From Nocardia sp. SYP-A9097 (GTDB taxonomy: Bacteria > Actinomycetota > Actinomycetes > Mycobacteriales > Mycobacteriaceae): 64,000 bases of DNA. Under the pieces are notes generated by a model. That model had not been told where the DNA came from, made no database searches, and saw only the letters and a list, made by a program, of their open reading frames with translations. Location of the stretch: assembly GCF_009649815.1 (NCBI RefSeq), contig NZ_WJIC01000010.1, positions 186,001 through 250,000 of the forward strand, in the 5' to 3' direction. The position numbers and the translations under genes were made by a program. This document shows, in pieces, positions 34,052-46,788 of the stretch (its first letter is position 1; every line of letters begins with the position of its first letter).

Positions 34052-35320
34052 TCACACCGCCGCGGCCGCGACTACCGCGGCGGTAATGCGCTGGACGTCC
34101 TGTGCCGAACTGATGAAGGGCGGCATGGTGTAAACGAGGTTGCGGAAGGGCCGCAACCACACGCCGGACTCGACTGCGGCATGGGTGGCCTTGCGCACAT
34201 CCACCTCATGATCGAGTTCGACCACGCCGATAGCACCATGAATCCGGACATCGGCGACACCGGGAAGATCACGGGCAGGAGCCAGACCGGTATTCAGCCC
34301 GGCCTCGATACCCTGCACCTCGCCCTGCCAATCCCGCGAGAGCAGCAGCTCGATCGAGGCCACCGCCACCGCGCACGCAAGCGGATTACCCATGAATGTC
34401 GGCCCGTGCATGAGCCCGCCGTGCGACCGGCTGATGCTCTCGGCGATCTCCGAAGTACACAGTGCCGCAGCGAGTGTCATATACCCGCCGGTGAGCGCCT
34501 TGCCCACGCACATCACATCCGGGCGCACCCCGGCGGCCTCGGCGGCGAAAAGCGTTCCGGTGCGGCCGAATCCGGTGGCGATCTCATCGAAGACCAGCAG
34601 CACGTCATGCTCATCGCAGAGCCTGCGCAGATCGGCGAGATAGCGCGGATCGTGGAAGCGCATACCGCCCGCACCCTGCACCACGGGCTCCACGATGACC
34701 GCAGCCAATTCGCCCGCGTGCGTTGCGATCAGCCGCTTCAGCTCCGAAACATATTCCGGCACATAATCACTCGGTGGTGCGGGCGCGAAGATCTGCTGCG
34801 CCAGCACATCGGTCCAGAGCGCGTGCATACCGCCGTCCGGATCGCAGACGCTCATGGGCGTGAAGGTATCGCCGTGGTATCCGCCGCGCCAGGTGAGCAG
34901 GCGGCGCTTGCGCGGGCGGCCGAGCGCGCGCTGATACTGCAGGCACATCTTGACCGCGACCTCGACCGAGACCGAACCGGAGTCGCAGAGGAAGACCTTG
35001 TCCAGCCCGTCCGGGGTGAGTTCGACGAGCAGCTGGGTAAGCCGCGCCGCGGGCTCGTGCGTGAGCCCGCCGAACATCACGTGGCTCATGCGCCGGGACT
35101 GCGCGAGCAGTGCGGCGTCGAGCACCGGATGCCCATACCCGTGCACCGCCGCCCACCACGAGCTCATGCCGTCCACGAGTTCGCGGCCGTCGGCGAGGGT
35201 GAGCCGGGTGCCCGAAGCGGAGGCGATGATGAGCGGTTCGGTGGTCGCCGGGAAGCCGCCGTACGGATGCCACACATGTGCGGTATCGATGGCGGTGATC
35301 TCGTCAGGTGTCAGTGCCAA
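34052..35320 (-). CDS. bioA: Adenosylmethionine-8-amino-7-oxononanoate aminotransferase
   Basis: A PLP transaminase of 422 residues that makes 7,8-diaminopelargonate with SAM as amino donor. Marks are HVWHPYGGFP, DGMSSWWAAVHGYGHPVLDA, CDSGSVSVEVAVKMCLQY, LLVFDEIATGFGRTGTLFA and the lysine segment CVGKALTGGYMTLAA. The start is a TTG at 35320 with AAGGA eight bases upstream. A BioQ box lies 27 bases before it. Confidence 0.96.
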   Translation of the reverse strand: MALTPDEITAIDTAHVWHPYGGFPATTEPLIIASASGTRLTLADGRELVDGMSSWWAAVHGYGHPVLDAALLAQSRRMSHVMFGGLTHEPAARLTQLLVELTPDGLDKVFLCDSGSVSVEVAVKMCLQYQRALGRPRKRRLLTWRGGYHGDTFTPMSVCDPDGGMHALWTDVLAQQIFAPAPPSDYVPEYVSELKRLIATHAGELAAVIVEPVVQGAGGMRFHDPRYLADLRRLCDEHDVLLVFDEIATGFGRTGTLFAAEAAGVRPDVMCVGKALTGGYMTLAAALCTSEIAESISRSHGGLMHGPTFMGNPLACAVAVASIELLLSRDWQGEVQGIEAGLNTGLAPARDLPGVADVRIHGAIGVVELDHEVDVRKATHAAVESGVWLRPFRNLVYTMPPFISSAQDVQRITAAVVAAAAV

Positions 35321-35347
35321 CGGGAGATTCCTTCACAGGCGGCGTCT

Positions 35348-35360
35348 TGAACACCGTTCA
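35348..35360. promoter_or_regulatory. BioQ box upstream of bioA
   Basis: TGAACACCGTTCA, extended by flanking T and A to a 15-bp palindrome (35347-35361). It is identical in sequence to the box before bioF. It also marks the point beyond which the truncated MarR-like frame on the plus strand becomes recognisable. Confidence 0.88.
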
Positions 35361-35361
35361 A

Positions 35362-35525
35362 GTTACCAGAACCCCGCGGACAAGGGCCTGGTCGCCCGCC
35401 GCCGCTCGGACACCGACGGGCGACGTCAGGTGGTCGAACTGACCGATCGGAGCCGCGCGGCCTTCGCCGAACTCGATGAACTCACCCACCGGCAGATCGG
35501 CGAACTCCTCGAATCGCCTCCCCCG
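35362..35525 (+). pseudogene. Truncated MarR-type winged helix, frameshifted from the following GNAT domain
   Basis: The plus strand encodes QNPADKGLVARRRSDTDGRR, then QVVELTDRSRAAFAEL and HRQIGELLES. This is the wing and last helix of a MarR domain. The N-terminal half of the domain is missing: upstream is the bioA promoter. At about 35510-35525 the frame shifts (a C-run, CCTCCCCCGA): the next frame reads SPDTRTRLVAAMHAIERIL and continues into the GNAT domain. Fused MarR-GNAT regulators are common in actinobacteria, so this looks like the decayed front half of one. Confidence 0.7.
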
Positions 35526-35551
35526 ACACCCGCACCCGGCTGGTCGCGGCC

Positions 35552-36103
35552 ATGCACGCCATCGAGCGGATTCTGGACACCGACGCCGAACCCGATCCGG
35601 CGGGCGTGCTGGTGCGCGAACCACTGCCCGGCGACCACGGCTGGGTGATCGCGCGCAATGCCGCGCTCTACGCCCGCGAGTACGGCTGGAACGGCGAATA
35701 CGAGTCACTGGTCGCCCGTATCGTCGCCGACTTCCTGAATTCCCATGACCCACAACGGGAACGGGCCTGGATCGCCGAGTACGAGGGCGCACCGGTCGGC
35801 TGCGTCTACTGCATGCGCGAGACCGACAGCACCGCCCGGCTGCGCCTGCTGCTGGTGGAACCCTCCGCGCGCGGCCTCGGCATGGGCGGCGCACTGGTCG
35901 AGCAATGCCTGCGCTTCGCCACCACCGCCGGCTACCGCGAGATCGTGCTCTGGACCAATGATGTGCTGACCGCCGCGCGGCACATCTACCAGCGCGTCGG
36001 ATTCGAACTGGTGGAATCGAATCCGCATCACAGCTTCGGCGCGGATCTGATCGGCCAGACCTGGCGGAGGGCACTTGATTCGGGGGCCGATCCGGACCGA
36101 TAG
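35552..36103 (+). CDS. GNAT acetyltransferase domain, back half of a former MarR-GNAT fusion
   Basis: A 183-residue stretch with a complete GNAT fold: the acetyl-CoA-binding motif is LLLVEPSARGLGMGGALVEQ, followed by CLRFATTAGYREIVLWTNDV and YQRVGFELVESNPHHSFG. The ATG at 35552 has no ribosome-binding site, and similarity to MarR-GNAT proteins begins upstream in another frame. It is therefore probably the remnant of a broken gene rather than an independent enzyme, although the domain itself carries no stop. Confidence 0.6.
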   Translation: MHAIERILDTDAEPDPAGVLVREPLPGDHGWVIARNAALYAREYGWNGEYESLVARIVADFLNSHDPQRERAWIAEYEGAPVGCVYCMRETDSTARLRLLLVEPSARGLGMGGALVEQCLRFATTAGYREIVLWTNDVLTAARHIYQRVGFELVESNPHHSFGADLIGQTWRRALDSGADPDR

Positions 36104-36112
36104 GGTCTGGGC
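36075..36112 (+). promoter_or_regulatory. Candidate promoter of treX, leaderless
   Basis: TAGGGT (36101-36106) ends six bases before the treX ATG at 36113, the distance expected from a -10 box to +1. Transcription would start at or next to the initiation codon. TTGATT at 36075-36080 is a possible -35 box but the spacer of 20 is long. No ribosome-binding site precedes the ATG. Confidence 0.4.
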
Positions 36113-38226
36113 ATGGCTCCCGCGACTACCGACATGGCACCGCTCGGTGTCTGGCCGGGAACCGCATATCCACTCGGCGCCACCTACGACGGAGTCGGCA
36201 CCAACTTCTCGGTGTTCTCCGAGGTCGCCAAGCGGGTCGAGCTATGCCTGCTGGGCCAGGACAATCGCGAGACGCGCATACCCCTGGACGAGGTGGACGG
36301 GTATGTCTGGCATGCCTATCTACCCGGCGTCGGACCCGGGCAACGCTACGGCTTCCGCGTGCACGGCCCGTTCGATCCCACGCGCGGGCTGCGCTGCGAT
36401 CCGAGCAAACTGCTGCTGGACCCGTACGGCAAGGCATTCGAGGGGGATTTCGGGGCGGATGCCGCGCCCTACAACTACGGACAGAACACCCTCGGGCACA
36501 CCATGACCGGTGTCGTCATCAACCCCTTCTTCGACTGGGCCGACGACCGCTCACCAAAACGCCCGTACCACGAGACGGTGATCTACGAGACCCACGTCAA
36601 GGGTATGACCATGACGCATCCGGCGGTGCCGGCGGAGCTGCGCGGCACCTACGCGGGGATAGCGCATCCGGCGATCGTGGAACACCTGCGCGGCCTGGGT
36701 ATCACCGCCGTCGAACTCATGCCGGTGCACCAGTTCCTGCACGACCGCATCCTGCTCGATCGCGGACTGCGAAACTACTGGGGCTACAACAGTTTCGGCT
36801 ACTTCGCCCCGCATCTGGAGTACGCCGCGAGCAAGACACCCGGCGCGGCCGTCACCGAATTCAAGGCCATGGTGAAGGCTTTGCACGCGGCGGGCATCGA
36901 GGTGATTCTGGATGTGGTCTACAACCACACCGCCGAGGGCAATGAATTCGGGCCGACACTGTCCTTCCGGGGCATCGACAATGCCGCGTATTACCGTCTG
37001 GTGGACGATGATTCGCAGCACTACATGGATTACACCGGCACCGGCAACAGCCTGAATGTGCGCCATCCGCACACCCTGCAGTTGATCATGGATTCGCTGC
37101 GCTACTGGGTGCTCGAAATGCACGTGGACGGCTTCCGTTTCGACCTGGCCGCCACCCTGGCACGCGAATTACATGATGTGGACCGGCTTTCCACGTTCTT
37201 CGACCTGGTGCACCAGGATCCGGTGGTGAGTCAGGTGAAGCTCATCGCCGAACCGTGGGATGTCGGCGAGGGTGGCTATCAGGTCGGCAATTTCCCGGTC
37301 GCCTGGACCGAATGGAACGGGAAATACCGTGACACCGTACGGGATTACTGGCGCGGGCAACCGGCTACGCTGGGCGAGTTCGCCTCTCGGCTCACCGGCT
37401 CCTCGGATCTGTACGAGGCCACCGGCCGCCGCCCCAGCGCCAGTATCAATTTCGTCACCGCGCATGACGGCTTCACCCTCGCGGATCTGGTGTCCTACAA
37501 CGACAAACACAATGACGCCAATGGTGAGGGCAATCGCGACGGCGAGAACTACAACCGCTCCTGGAACTGCGGTATCGAAGGCCCCACCGACGATCCGGAA
37601 ATCCTGGCCGTGCGCGCCCGGCAGAGCCGCAATCTGCTTGCCACACTACTGCTTTCGCAGGGCACCCCGATGCTGGCGCACGGTGACGAACTCGGCCGCA
37701 CCCAGGGCGGCAACAATAATGCCTACTGTCAGGATTCCGCACTGTCGTGGATGGACTGGTCCCTCATGCACACCAATTCCGAACTGCTCGAATTCACCCG
37801 GCGCGCGGTCGCGGTCCGCACCGCGCATCCGGTATTCCGGCGGCGGCGCTTCTTCGACGGACGGCCCGCGACCACCCATGACCATCCCGACGACATCGCC
37901 TGGTTCACCCCGGGTGGCACCGAAATGACCGATGCCGATTGGGAAACCGGCTTCGGCCGCTCGCTCACCGTCTTCCTCAACGGCGACGGCATTCGCGAAC
38001 CCGGACCGCGCGGCGAACGCATCGGCGACGATTCGTTCCTGCTCTGCTTCAATGCCCATGACGGCGCCCTCGACTTCACCCTCCCGCCCGCCGAACACGG
38101 TGCGGCCTGGTCGGTGGAGCTGGACTGCTCCACACCCACCGGTGCGGCCGCCGATGACCAGCGACACTCCGCCTCGTCCACCATGGCAGTGCCCGCGCGC
38201 TGTCTACTCGTCCTGCGCCGTACGGC

Positions 38227-38230
<4 letters not shown>
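36113..38230 (+). CDS. treX: Glycogen debranching enzyme (GlgX/TreX)
   Basis: A GH13 enzyme of 705 residues that cleaves alpha-1,6 branches of glycogen. An N-terminal carbohydrate module (WPGTAYPLGATYDGVGTNFS) is followed by VILDVVYNHTAEGNEFGP, catalytic Asp in VDGFRFDLAATLARELHDV-type region, Glu in KLIAEPWDVGEGGYQVGNF and FVTAHDGFTLADLVSYNDKH. The order treX-treY matches the mycobacterial trehalose locus. Its stop overlaps the treY start (ATGA), so the two are coupled; they feed linear maltodextrin into trehalose production. Confidence 0.95.
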
Positions 38231-40650
<2,420 letters not shown>

Positions 40651-40655
40651 ATGGG

Positions 40656-40889
40656 TCATAGGGTCGGGCACCAGGCACCGGCGCCCGGCGGCGGAGCGGG
40701 AAGGATCTTTTCGGGGGCCGGGACCGGCCTTTCCGGGGCCACGCCCGCGGGCAGGGATTTTCCGGGTCCGGGCACCGGCGCGGCGGGGCCGGTATCACCC
40801 GAAGCCCATGCCGCGGACGGATTCAGGGTGAATACGGTGGCGCAAACAAACGCACCGACAAGCAGGCCGATGGGCTTCTTTTTCGTCAT
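40656..40889 (-). CDS. Small secreted proline-rich protein (77 residues)
   Basis: The N-terminus is a clear signal peptide (KKKPIGLLVGAFVCATVFTL, then NPSAAWA with cleavage before SG). The mature part, about 50 residues, is almost all Pro, Gly, Ala, Val and Glu: PAAPVPGPGKSLPAG, PERPVPAPEKILPAPPPGAG. No family is recognised. The ATG at 40889 is the second in-frame start and puts the signal at the N-terminus. It converges on treY with a six-base gap. A cell-wall or surface location is likely. Confidence 0.6.
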   Translation of the reverse strand: MTKKKPIGLLVGAFVCATVFTLNPSAAWASGDTGPAAPVPGPGKSLPAGVAPERPVPAPEKILPAPPPGAGAWCPTL

Positions 40890-41014
40890 ACATCGCGACG
40901 CTACCGGCGGCACAAGGCGATTCGGTGCACCTCGACGTCGTTCGGCGAGTTACGGGATTGTTTGAACGGGTAAGAATCTGGGTACAGGGGCTCGGACCGC
41001 CGCAAGACCGCGCC

Positions 41015-42016
<1,002 letters not shown>

Positions 42017-42123
42017 ACACGCTCCTCGTCCGGGCCGATCCCGCGCGCGGGACTCTCACCCATTACGACCCGGGCGCCGCCGCGAAGGAATCGAACCTCA
42101 GGTCAGCGCGGGTCCCGACGAGG

Positions 42124-43113
42124 TCAGGGCAGCAGGGCCAGTTTGCCGATGGTAGTTCGGTTCTCCAGCTCCGCGAGCACCTTCGGGCCATCGGCCAGGT
42201 CATGGGTGGCGGGACGAGCGGGCCGGACGATGCCCGTGGCAATGAGCCCGAACAGCTCACCCATCACCTCGCCGAAGAGCTGCGGCGCGGACTCGATCAG
42301 CACCCCGATATTGAGGCCGATCAACTGAATCTGGTTCTTGTACACCAACTCCCAGTTCGTGATCGCGGCCTCCCCACCCGGCAGACCGTAGACGACAACC
42401 CGGCCGGTGACCCGTTTGGCCGCGCTCAGGCTGGTCTGAAACGTCGCGCCACCGACGCATTCGAGCACCAGATCGGCACCACCGCCGGTCAACTCCGATA
42501 CCTCGGCGGCAAGCTGCTCGGAACCGGAGTCCAAGATGTGGTCGGCCCCGAGTGCCCGCACGATCTCATGCTTACCCGGCCCGGCCGTGGCGATGACCGT
42601 CGCACCGTAATGCTTGGCCAAGGTCACCGCGGCCTGGCCGGTCGCACCCGCCGCCGCATGGATCAGGACCGTCTCCCCCGCGACAACCCGGCCCAGGAAT
42701 TTCAGCGCGGCGAGCGCGGTCGGCCAGTTCACGACCAAACCCAGCGCCTGCTCGGCCGTCCACCCCGGCGGCACCGGCATGGCGGCGACCGCGGGCAACA
42801 CCATGTACTCCGCGAAAGCCCCATCCCCGACGCCGACGACCCGGGTTCCCACCGCCGGACCGGTCACCGCATCCCCCGCCGCGACCACCTCCCCCGCGGC
42901 CTCGAAGCCCGCCACATACGGTGGCTGCGGCCCGTCCCGAAAAGTGCCGTGCGCCTTCGAGATATCGGCGAAATTGACCCCGGCGGCAGCGACCCTGATC
43001 AGCACCTCACCCCGGCCCGGGGCCGGCACCGGCACCTCGGCGATCGAACGCATATCCTGCGGCCCCCGCAGCGAATTCTGTTGCAGGGCACGCATAGTGG
43101 TGGGAATACTCAC
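42124..43113 (-). CDS. Quinone oxidoreductase-like MDR protein
   Basis: A protein of 329 residues of the zinc-independent medium-chain dehydrogenase/reductase family. The N-terminal GroES-like part has VLIRVAAAGVNFADISKAHG and VAGFEAAGEVVAAGDAV; the NADPH-binding part has ETVLIHAAAGATGQAAVTLA and AGPGKHEIVRALGADHILD. It lacks the Cys and His ligands of zinc alcohol dehydrogenases. The ATG at 43113 is taken as the start. It may be transcribed ahead of the ECF sigma gene, 107 bases downstream. The substrate is unknown. Confidence 0.88.
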   Translation of the reverse strand: MSIPTTMRALQQNSLRGPQDMRSIAEVPVPAPGRGEVLIRVAAAGVNFADISKAHGTFRDGPQPPYVAGFEAAGEVVAAGDAVTGPAVGTRVVGVGDGAFAEYMVLPAVAAMPVPPGWTAEQALGLVVNWPTALAALKFLGRVVAGETVLIHAAAGATGQAAVTLAKHYGATVIATAGPGKHEIVRALGADHILDSGSEQLAAEVSELTGGGADLVLECVGGATFQTSLSAAKRVTGRVVVYGLPGGEAAITNWELVYKNQIQLIGLNIGVLIESAPQLFGEVMGELFGLIATGIVRPARPATHDLADGPKVLAELENRTTIGKLALLP

Positions 43114-43222
43114 GGCGATCAGCTCTCTTCTCGGCCTGTCTCGTCGCGGTCGGCCTCCTGTGCGAGCCGCACCGTCGAATAGGTAGACCGTGGCCGTCGC
43201 CGAAAGGAATCGCGGGCAACCC

Positions 43223-44392
43223 TCAGCCGACGGTGACCGGCTCCCCGATCGGAGCGTCCAACGGGCCGAGTTCGGTGGGTTCGATCAGGGCGGAAGGGAT
43301 TGGGCCGTCCAGAGTTTCGTGCCAGCGGGTGAGGTTGCAGGGGTGGTAGTCGCGGGCGTGGCGGGCGGAGGAGGCCAGGAAGCTGGACTGGTCGGCGGGG
43401 GTAAGGATGCGACGCCAGGAATCCCAGTAGAAGCGGGGGCTGCGCGGGTTGCGGAGCAGGCGCAGGAAATTGAGTAGGCGGAATGCCGGGCCGAGCGAAT
43501 TGTGCAGCAGCAGATGCTTTTTCGGCGGATGCGGGCAGTGCTGCCGCAGGGCGGTCAGGCGGGTGTGGTCGAAGCGCAGGCCCTCGGCCTCGGCCTCGCG
43601 GATCATCCAGCGCAGGGTGATATCGGCCAGGGCGCATTCGGGGTAGCCGCCGCCGACATCGCTGTGCACGCCCTCGAACCAGACCTGTTTGACCCGATCG
43701 GTGCGGCGATACTTGTGACCGATTTCGACCGGAACCTCCCACAGGCAGGGTTCGAAGGCGCGGCGGCGCTCATTCAGCGCCAGGGCCTGCCGGGCGCAGT
43801 GCACGGCGGGAGACAGCCGCACATCGTGGAAGCGGTGCCGCCGGGCCGTGACACCCGGAATACCCATCGCACCGACGGTATCGAAGACGCCGAGGAAATT
43901 GATGACCACCGGATCGGGATAGCAATTGGCCCTGCGGAATTCGGCCCACTCCGGCGGATCCGGATCATCCGGATTGGCCTTGCGGGTGTGGTAGATCTTC
44001 AGCGCGTCCGGATACTTACCGTCGATCATGGCCTTGTAGGTGAGGATGCCGAGCCGGTTGATCATCCCGGCCAGACTGCGCGCGGTGTACGCGCCGCGAC
44101 TGAAACCGAAGATGAAGATCTCGTCGCCGGGCTCCCAGTTCAGCGCCAACTGCCAGTAGGCAGCCGAGAGATTGGCCTCCAGGCCGAGTCCGAACGCGCC
44201 GCCGAGCAGTCGATCGGTGGTGAATCCGCGCGCTCCGGGACCGGAGATGTAGTAGACGCGCTGGCCGATGGTGTTACCGGCCCGATCCGCGCCGCTATGG
44301 CAGACGGTTTGCGCGATTTTGACTATGTTCGACACCGTCGTCGAAGATTCGGCCTTCCAGGTGCCATCGCAGCACACCACAAGTCTCTTCAT
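43223..44392 (-). CDS. DUF2235 hydrolase-like protein
   Basis: A protein of 389 residues. It starts with KRLVVCCDGTWKAESSTTVS and has the nucleophile elbow IFGFSRGAYTARSLAGMINR, then FLGVFDTVGAMGIPG and VWFEGVHSDVGGGYPECALA, which are the conserved blocks of DUF2235. Relatives include phospholipase-type effectors, but this gene has no secretion signal or T6SS neighbours. The ATG at 44392 has GGGAGG about nine bases upstream and removes a 20-residue extension. The function is unknown, probably an intracellular lipase or esterase. Confidence 0.85.
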   Translation of the reverse strand: MKRLVVCCDGTWKAESSTTVSNIVKIAQTVCHSGADRAGNTIGQRVYYISGPGARGFTTDRLLGGAFGLGLEANLSAAYWQLALNWEPGDEIFIFGFSRGAYTARSLAGMINRLGILTYKAMIDGKYPDALKIYHTRKANPDDPDPPEWAEFRRANCYPDPVVINFLGVFDTVGAMGIPGVTARRHRFHDVRLSPAVHCARQALALNERRRAFEPCLWEVPVEIGHKYRRTDRVKQVWFEGVHSDVGGGYPECALADITLRWMIREAEAEGLRFDHTRLTALRQHCPHPPKKHLLLHNSLGPAFRLLNFLRLLRNPRSPRFYWDSWRRILTPADQSSFLASSARHARDYHPCNLTRWHETLDGPIPSALIEPTELGPLDAPIGEPVTVG

Positions 44393-44583
44393 GAACAGAT
44401 CCTCCCGCCACGAGCATCGGGTTCTCTTGCGTAGTGGACTACTCGGATTCATCGTATGAACCGCGTGATCGCGTTAACCGAGACTTCGGCGAATCCGTGC
44501 GCGACCGGCGCGGGTGTTAACGCCCGGCGGATATCCGGCGATCGCTCATAATTCGTTCACAATCGGCATGGCAATGTTGCGCC

Positions 44584-45261
44584 ATGCCCGACGATCGGAT
44601 GACGCCCCGCAGCATATGGATTCTGGTGTGCGAGGACGACGACGATCTGGGCGATCGGGTCGCGGCCGGGCTGCGAGAGGCCGGATTCATCGTCGACCTG
44701 ACCCGAAATCTCGCCGAGGCCGGGCGCAGCTGCGGCACGCGCCGCTATGACTGCCTGATCGTGGATCGCGGGCTGCCCGACGGCGACGGCCTGGATCTGA
44801 TTCGGCGGCAACGGGATTCGGGTCATCGCACCCCGGCACTGGTCATTACCGCGCGGGACAGCCCGACGGATCGCTCGGAGGGCTATGCCAGCGGCGCGGA
44901 CGACTATCTGGCCAAACCCTTCTCGCTGAGCGAACTGGCCACCCGGGTGCGGGCCCTGTGCGGTCGCCGCCCGCGTTCACCGGCACCGGTGCTGACGGTC
45001 GGCGATCTGGTGGTGGATCGGCTGCGCCGCCGGGTGCAGCGCAATGGCGTACTACTCACCATGACCTCGCGCGAATTCTGTGCGCTGGAATTGCTGGCAA
45101 CCCGGGCGGGCACCATGGTCAGCCGCACCGAGATCGCCGAATACTGCAGTGCGACACCGTCATTGACGAGCGTGGAGGATGTCATCCACCGGCTGGACCG
45201 CAAACTCGGTGAGCCGCAGCTCATTCATCCGACCGGCCCCGGTTATCTGATGCACATCTGA
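44584..45261 (+). CDS. OmpR-family response regulator, orphan
   Basis: A protein of 225 residues. The receiver shows the acidic pocket ILVCEDDDDLGDR, phosphorylation Asp in DCLIVDRGLPDGDGLDLI, Thr/Ala in LVITARD and Lys in DDYLAKPFSLSELATRVRAL. The C-terminal winged helix includes LTMTSREFCALELLATRAGT and VEDVIHRLDRKLGEPQLIHP. No histidine kinase lies on either side. The start ATG at 44584 gives the MPDDRMTPRS N-terminus; an ATG at residue 6 is possible. Confidence 0.92.
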   Translation: MPDDRMTPRSIWILVCEDDDDLGDRVAAGLREAGFIVDLTRNLAEAGRSCGTRRYDCLIVDRGLPDGDGLDLIRRQRDSGHRTPALVITARDSPTDRSEGYASGADDYLAKPFSLSELATRVRALCGRRPRSPAPVLTVGDLVVDRLRRRVQRNGVLLTMTSREFCALELLATRAGTMVSRTEIAEYCSATPSLTSVEDVIHRLDRKLGEPQLIHPTGPGYLMHI

Positions 45262-45305
45262 CCTGCGAGACCCGCGATCCCAGTGGGGTGGATCGCGAAC
45301 GACCG

Positions 45306-45339
45306 TCCCGGGCAGGGTTCTTCCCCGCCCTGCCCGGGA
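45306..45339. terminator. Bidirectional terminator between the response regulator and ilvA
   Basis: TCCCGGGCAGGG (45306-45317) and CCCTGCCCGGGA (45328-45339) form a perfect 12-bp stem around a 10-base loop. The genes on both sides end here (stops at 45261 on the plus strand and 45349 on the minus strand), so the hairpin fits a shared terminator. Confidence 0.75.
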
Positions 45340-45348
45340 TCGAGTCGA

Positions 45349-46713
45349 TCAGGTCAGATAGCGGTAGGCGGGTGAGCCCGGATCGAGGCGGGTGCCGCGA
45401 ATCGGTGACTCGTCCATCCGCTTCTGCAGCGGTTCCAAACCATTCGGCGATCCGAGTTCGATACCGACCAGCGCCGCACCGGTCTCCCGGTTGTTGCGCT
45501 TGACGTATTCGAACAGCGTGATGTCGTCGTCCGGTCCGAGCACCTCGTCCAGGAAGCGCCGCAGCGCGCCCGGCTCCTGCGGAAAGTCCACCAGGAAATA
45601 GTGTTTCAGCCCCTGATGCACCAGCGACCGCTCGATGACCTCGCCGTAGCGGGACACATCGTTATTACCACCCGAGAGCAGGCACACCACGATCGAGCCC
45701 GGCTTGATTTCGATCTCGCGCAGTGCTGCCGTGGCCAGTGCGCCCGCGGGCTCGGCGATAATGCCCTCGTTCTGGTAGAGCTCGAGCATGGTGGTGCAGA
45801 TGGCGCCCTCATCGACGGTCATCATGCGGAAAGCGCCTGCGCCGGCACCGGATTCGGTCGCGGACAGTAAAGGCAGCGAGGCATGCGAGCGCACGCCGCC
45901 ACCGAGCCGGGACACCGCGGTGTAGGGCAGGCCGCCGATGCGACGCACCGCCGCGCCGTCCACGAACGGGTCGATCTCCGGGAGCGTGACCGGTCCCCCG
46001 GCCAGCAGGGCGGCCGTCATGGAGGCCGCGCCCGCGGGCTCCACACCCAGAATCATGGTGTGCGGCGACCGTTCCCGGAGATAGGTGCTGATTCCGGCCA
46101 GGCAGCCACCGCCGCCCACCGGCACCACCACCAGATCGGGAGCTCGATCCAGCTGCTCCAGGAACTCCGCGGCAATCGTGCCCTGACCCGCCGCGGTGCG
46201 CGGATCGTCGAAGGGCGGGACCATGGTCGCCCCGGTGCGCGCCACATCATCGGCGGCGGCCGCGGCGGCCGCGTCATAGGTATCGCCGACGGCGATCAAT
46301 TCCACGAATTCGCCGCCGTGCACGCGGATTCGGTCACGCTTCTGCTTGGGAGTGGTGGTCGGGACGTAGATGCGGCCGCGGATCCCCATCGCCTTGCACG
46401 CGAAAGCCACACCCTGGGCATGGTTTCCGGCACTCGCCGTGACCACGCCCGCGGCGCGTTCGGCGGCATTGAGCTGGATGATGAGGTTGTACGCCCCGCG
46501 CAGCTTGTACGAGCGCACGGCGGTGAGGTCCTCACGCTTGAGGTAGACCTCGGCACCCGTCGCCGCCGACAACCGCGCAATCCTCTGCAGCGGTGTCGGC
46601 TCGATAATGTCGGAAATTCTCTTGGCGGCAGCATCGATTTCGTCCGCGCTCAACTCGGGCACGTGACTGGACACTTTCTCTGCGACTACTACCGGATCCG
46701 ACACCCGGCCCAT
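45349..46713 (-). CDS. ilvA: Threonine ammonia-lyase (threonine dehydratase)
   Basis: A PLP enzyme of 454 residues that makes 2-oxobutyrate from threonine, the first step to isoleucine. The cofactor lysine is in SYKLRGAYN; other marks are VTASAGNHAQGVAFACKAMG, VVVPVGGGGCLAGISTYLRE and VVCLLSGGNNDVSRY. The C-terminus is a single ACT-like regulatory segment (HYFLVDFPQEPGALRRFLDE), shorter than the double domain of the E. coli enzyme. The ATG at 46713 is the start. It lies in its usual mycobacterial place near dnaE1 and the tre genes. Confidence 0.94.
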   Translation of the reverse strand: MGRVSDPVVVAEKVSSHVPELSADEIDAAAKRISDIIEPTPLQRIARLSAATGAEVYLKREDLTAVRSYKLRGAYNLIIQLNAAERAAGVVTASAGNHAQGVAFACKAMGIRGRIYVPTTTPKQKRDRIRVHGGEFVELIAVGDTYDAAAAAAADDVARTGATMVPPFDDPRTAAGQGTIAAEFLEQLDRAPDLVVVPVGGGGCLAGISTYLRERSPHTMILGVEPAGAASMTAALLAGGPVTLPEIDPFVDGAAVRRIGGLPYTAVSRLGGGVRSHASLPLLSATESGAGAGAFRMMTVDEGAICTTMLELYQNEGIIAEPAGALATAALREIEIKPGSIVVCLLSGGNNDVSRYGEVIERSLVHQGLKHYFLVDFPQEPGALRRFLDEVLGPDDDITLFEYVKRNNRETGAALVGIELGSPNGLEPLQKRMDESPIRGTRLDPGSPAYRYLT

Positions 46714-46788
46714 GCTACTGAGGCGGACCGGACAGCATTACGCCGACCGGGCGAACCCGATCGGCGTAATGGACAAAAGCGATGAACG

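Noticed and set aside
42066..42123. tRNA T-arm-like sequence (minus strand GGTTCGATTCC)
   Set aside because: The flanking bases do not form acceptor, D or anticodon stems in the 107-base gap.
43223..44392. Type VI secretion phospholipase effector
   Set aside because: DUF2235 is shared with such effectors, but no T6SS, immunity or Vgr/PAAR gene is nearby and the organism is an actinobacterium.
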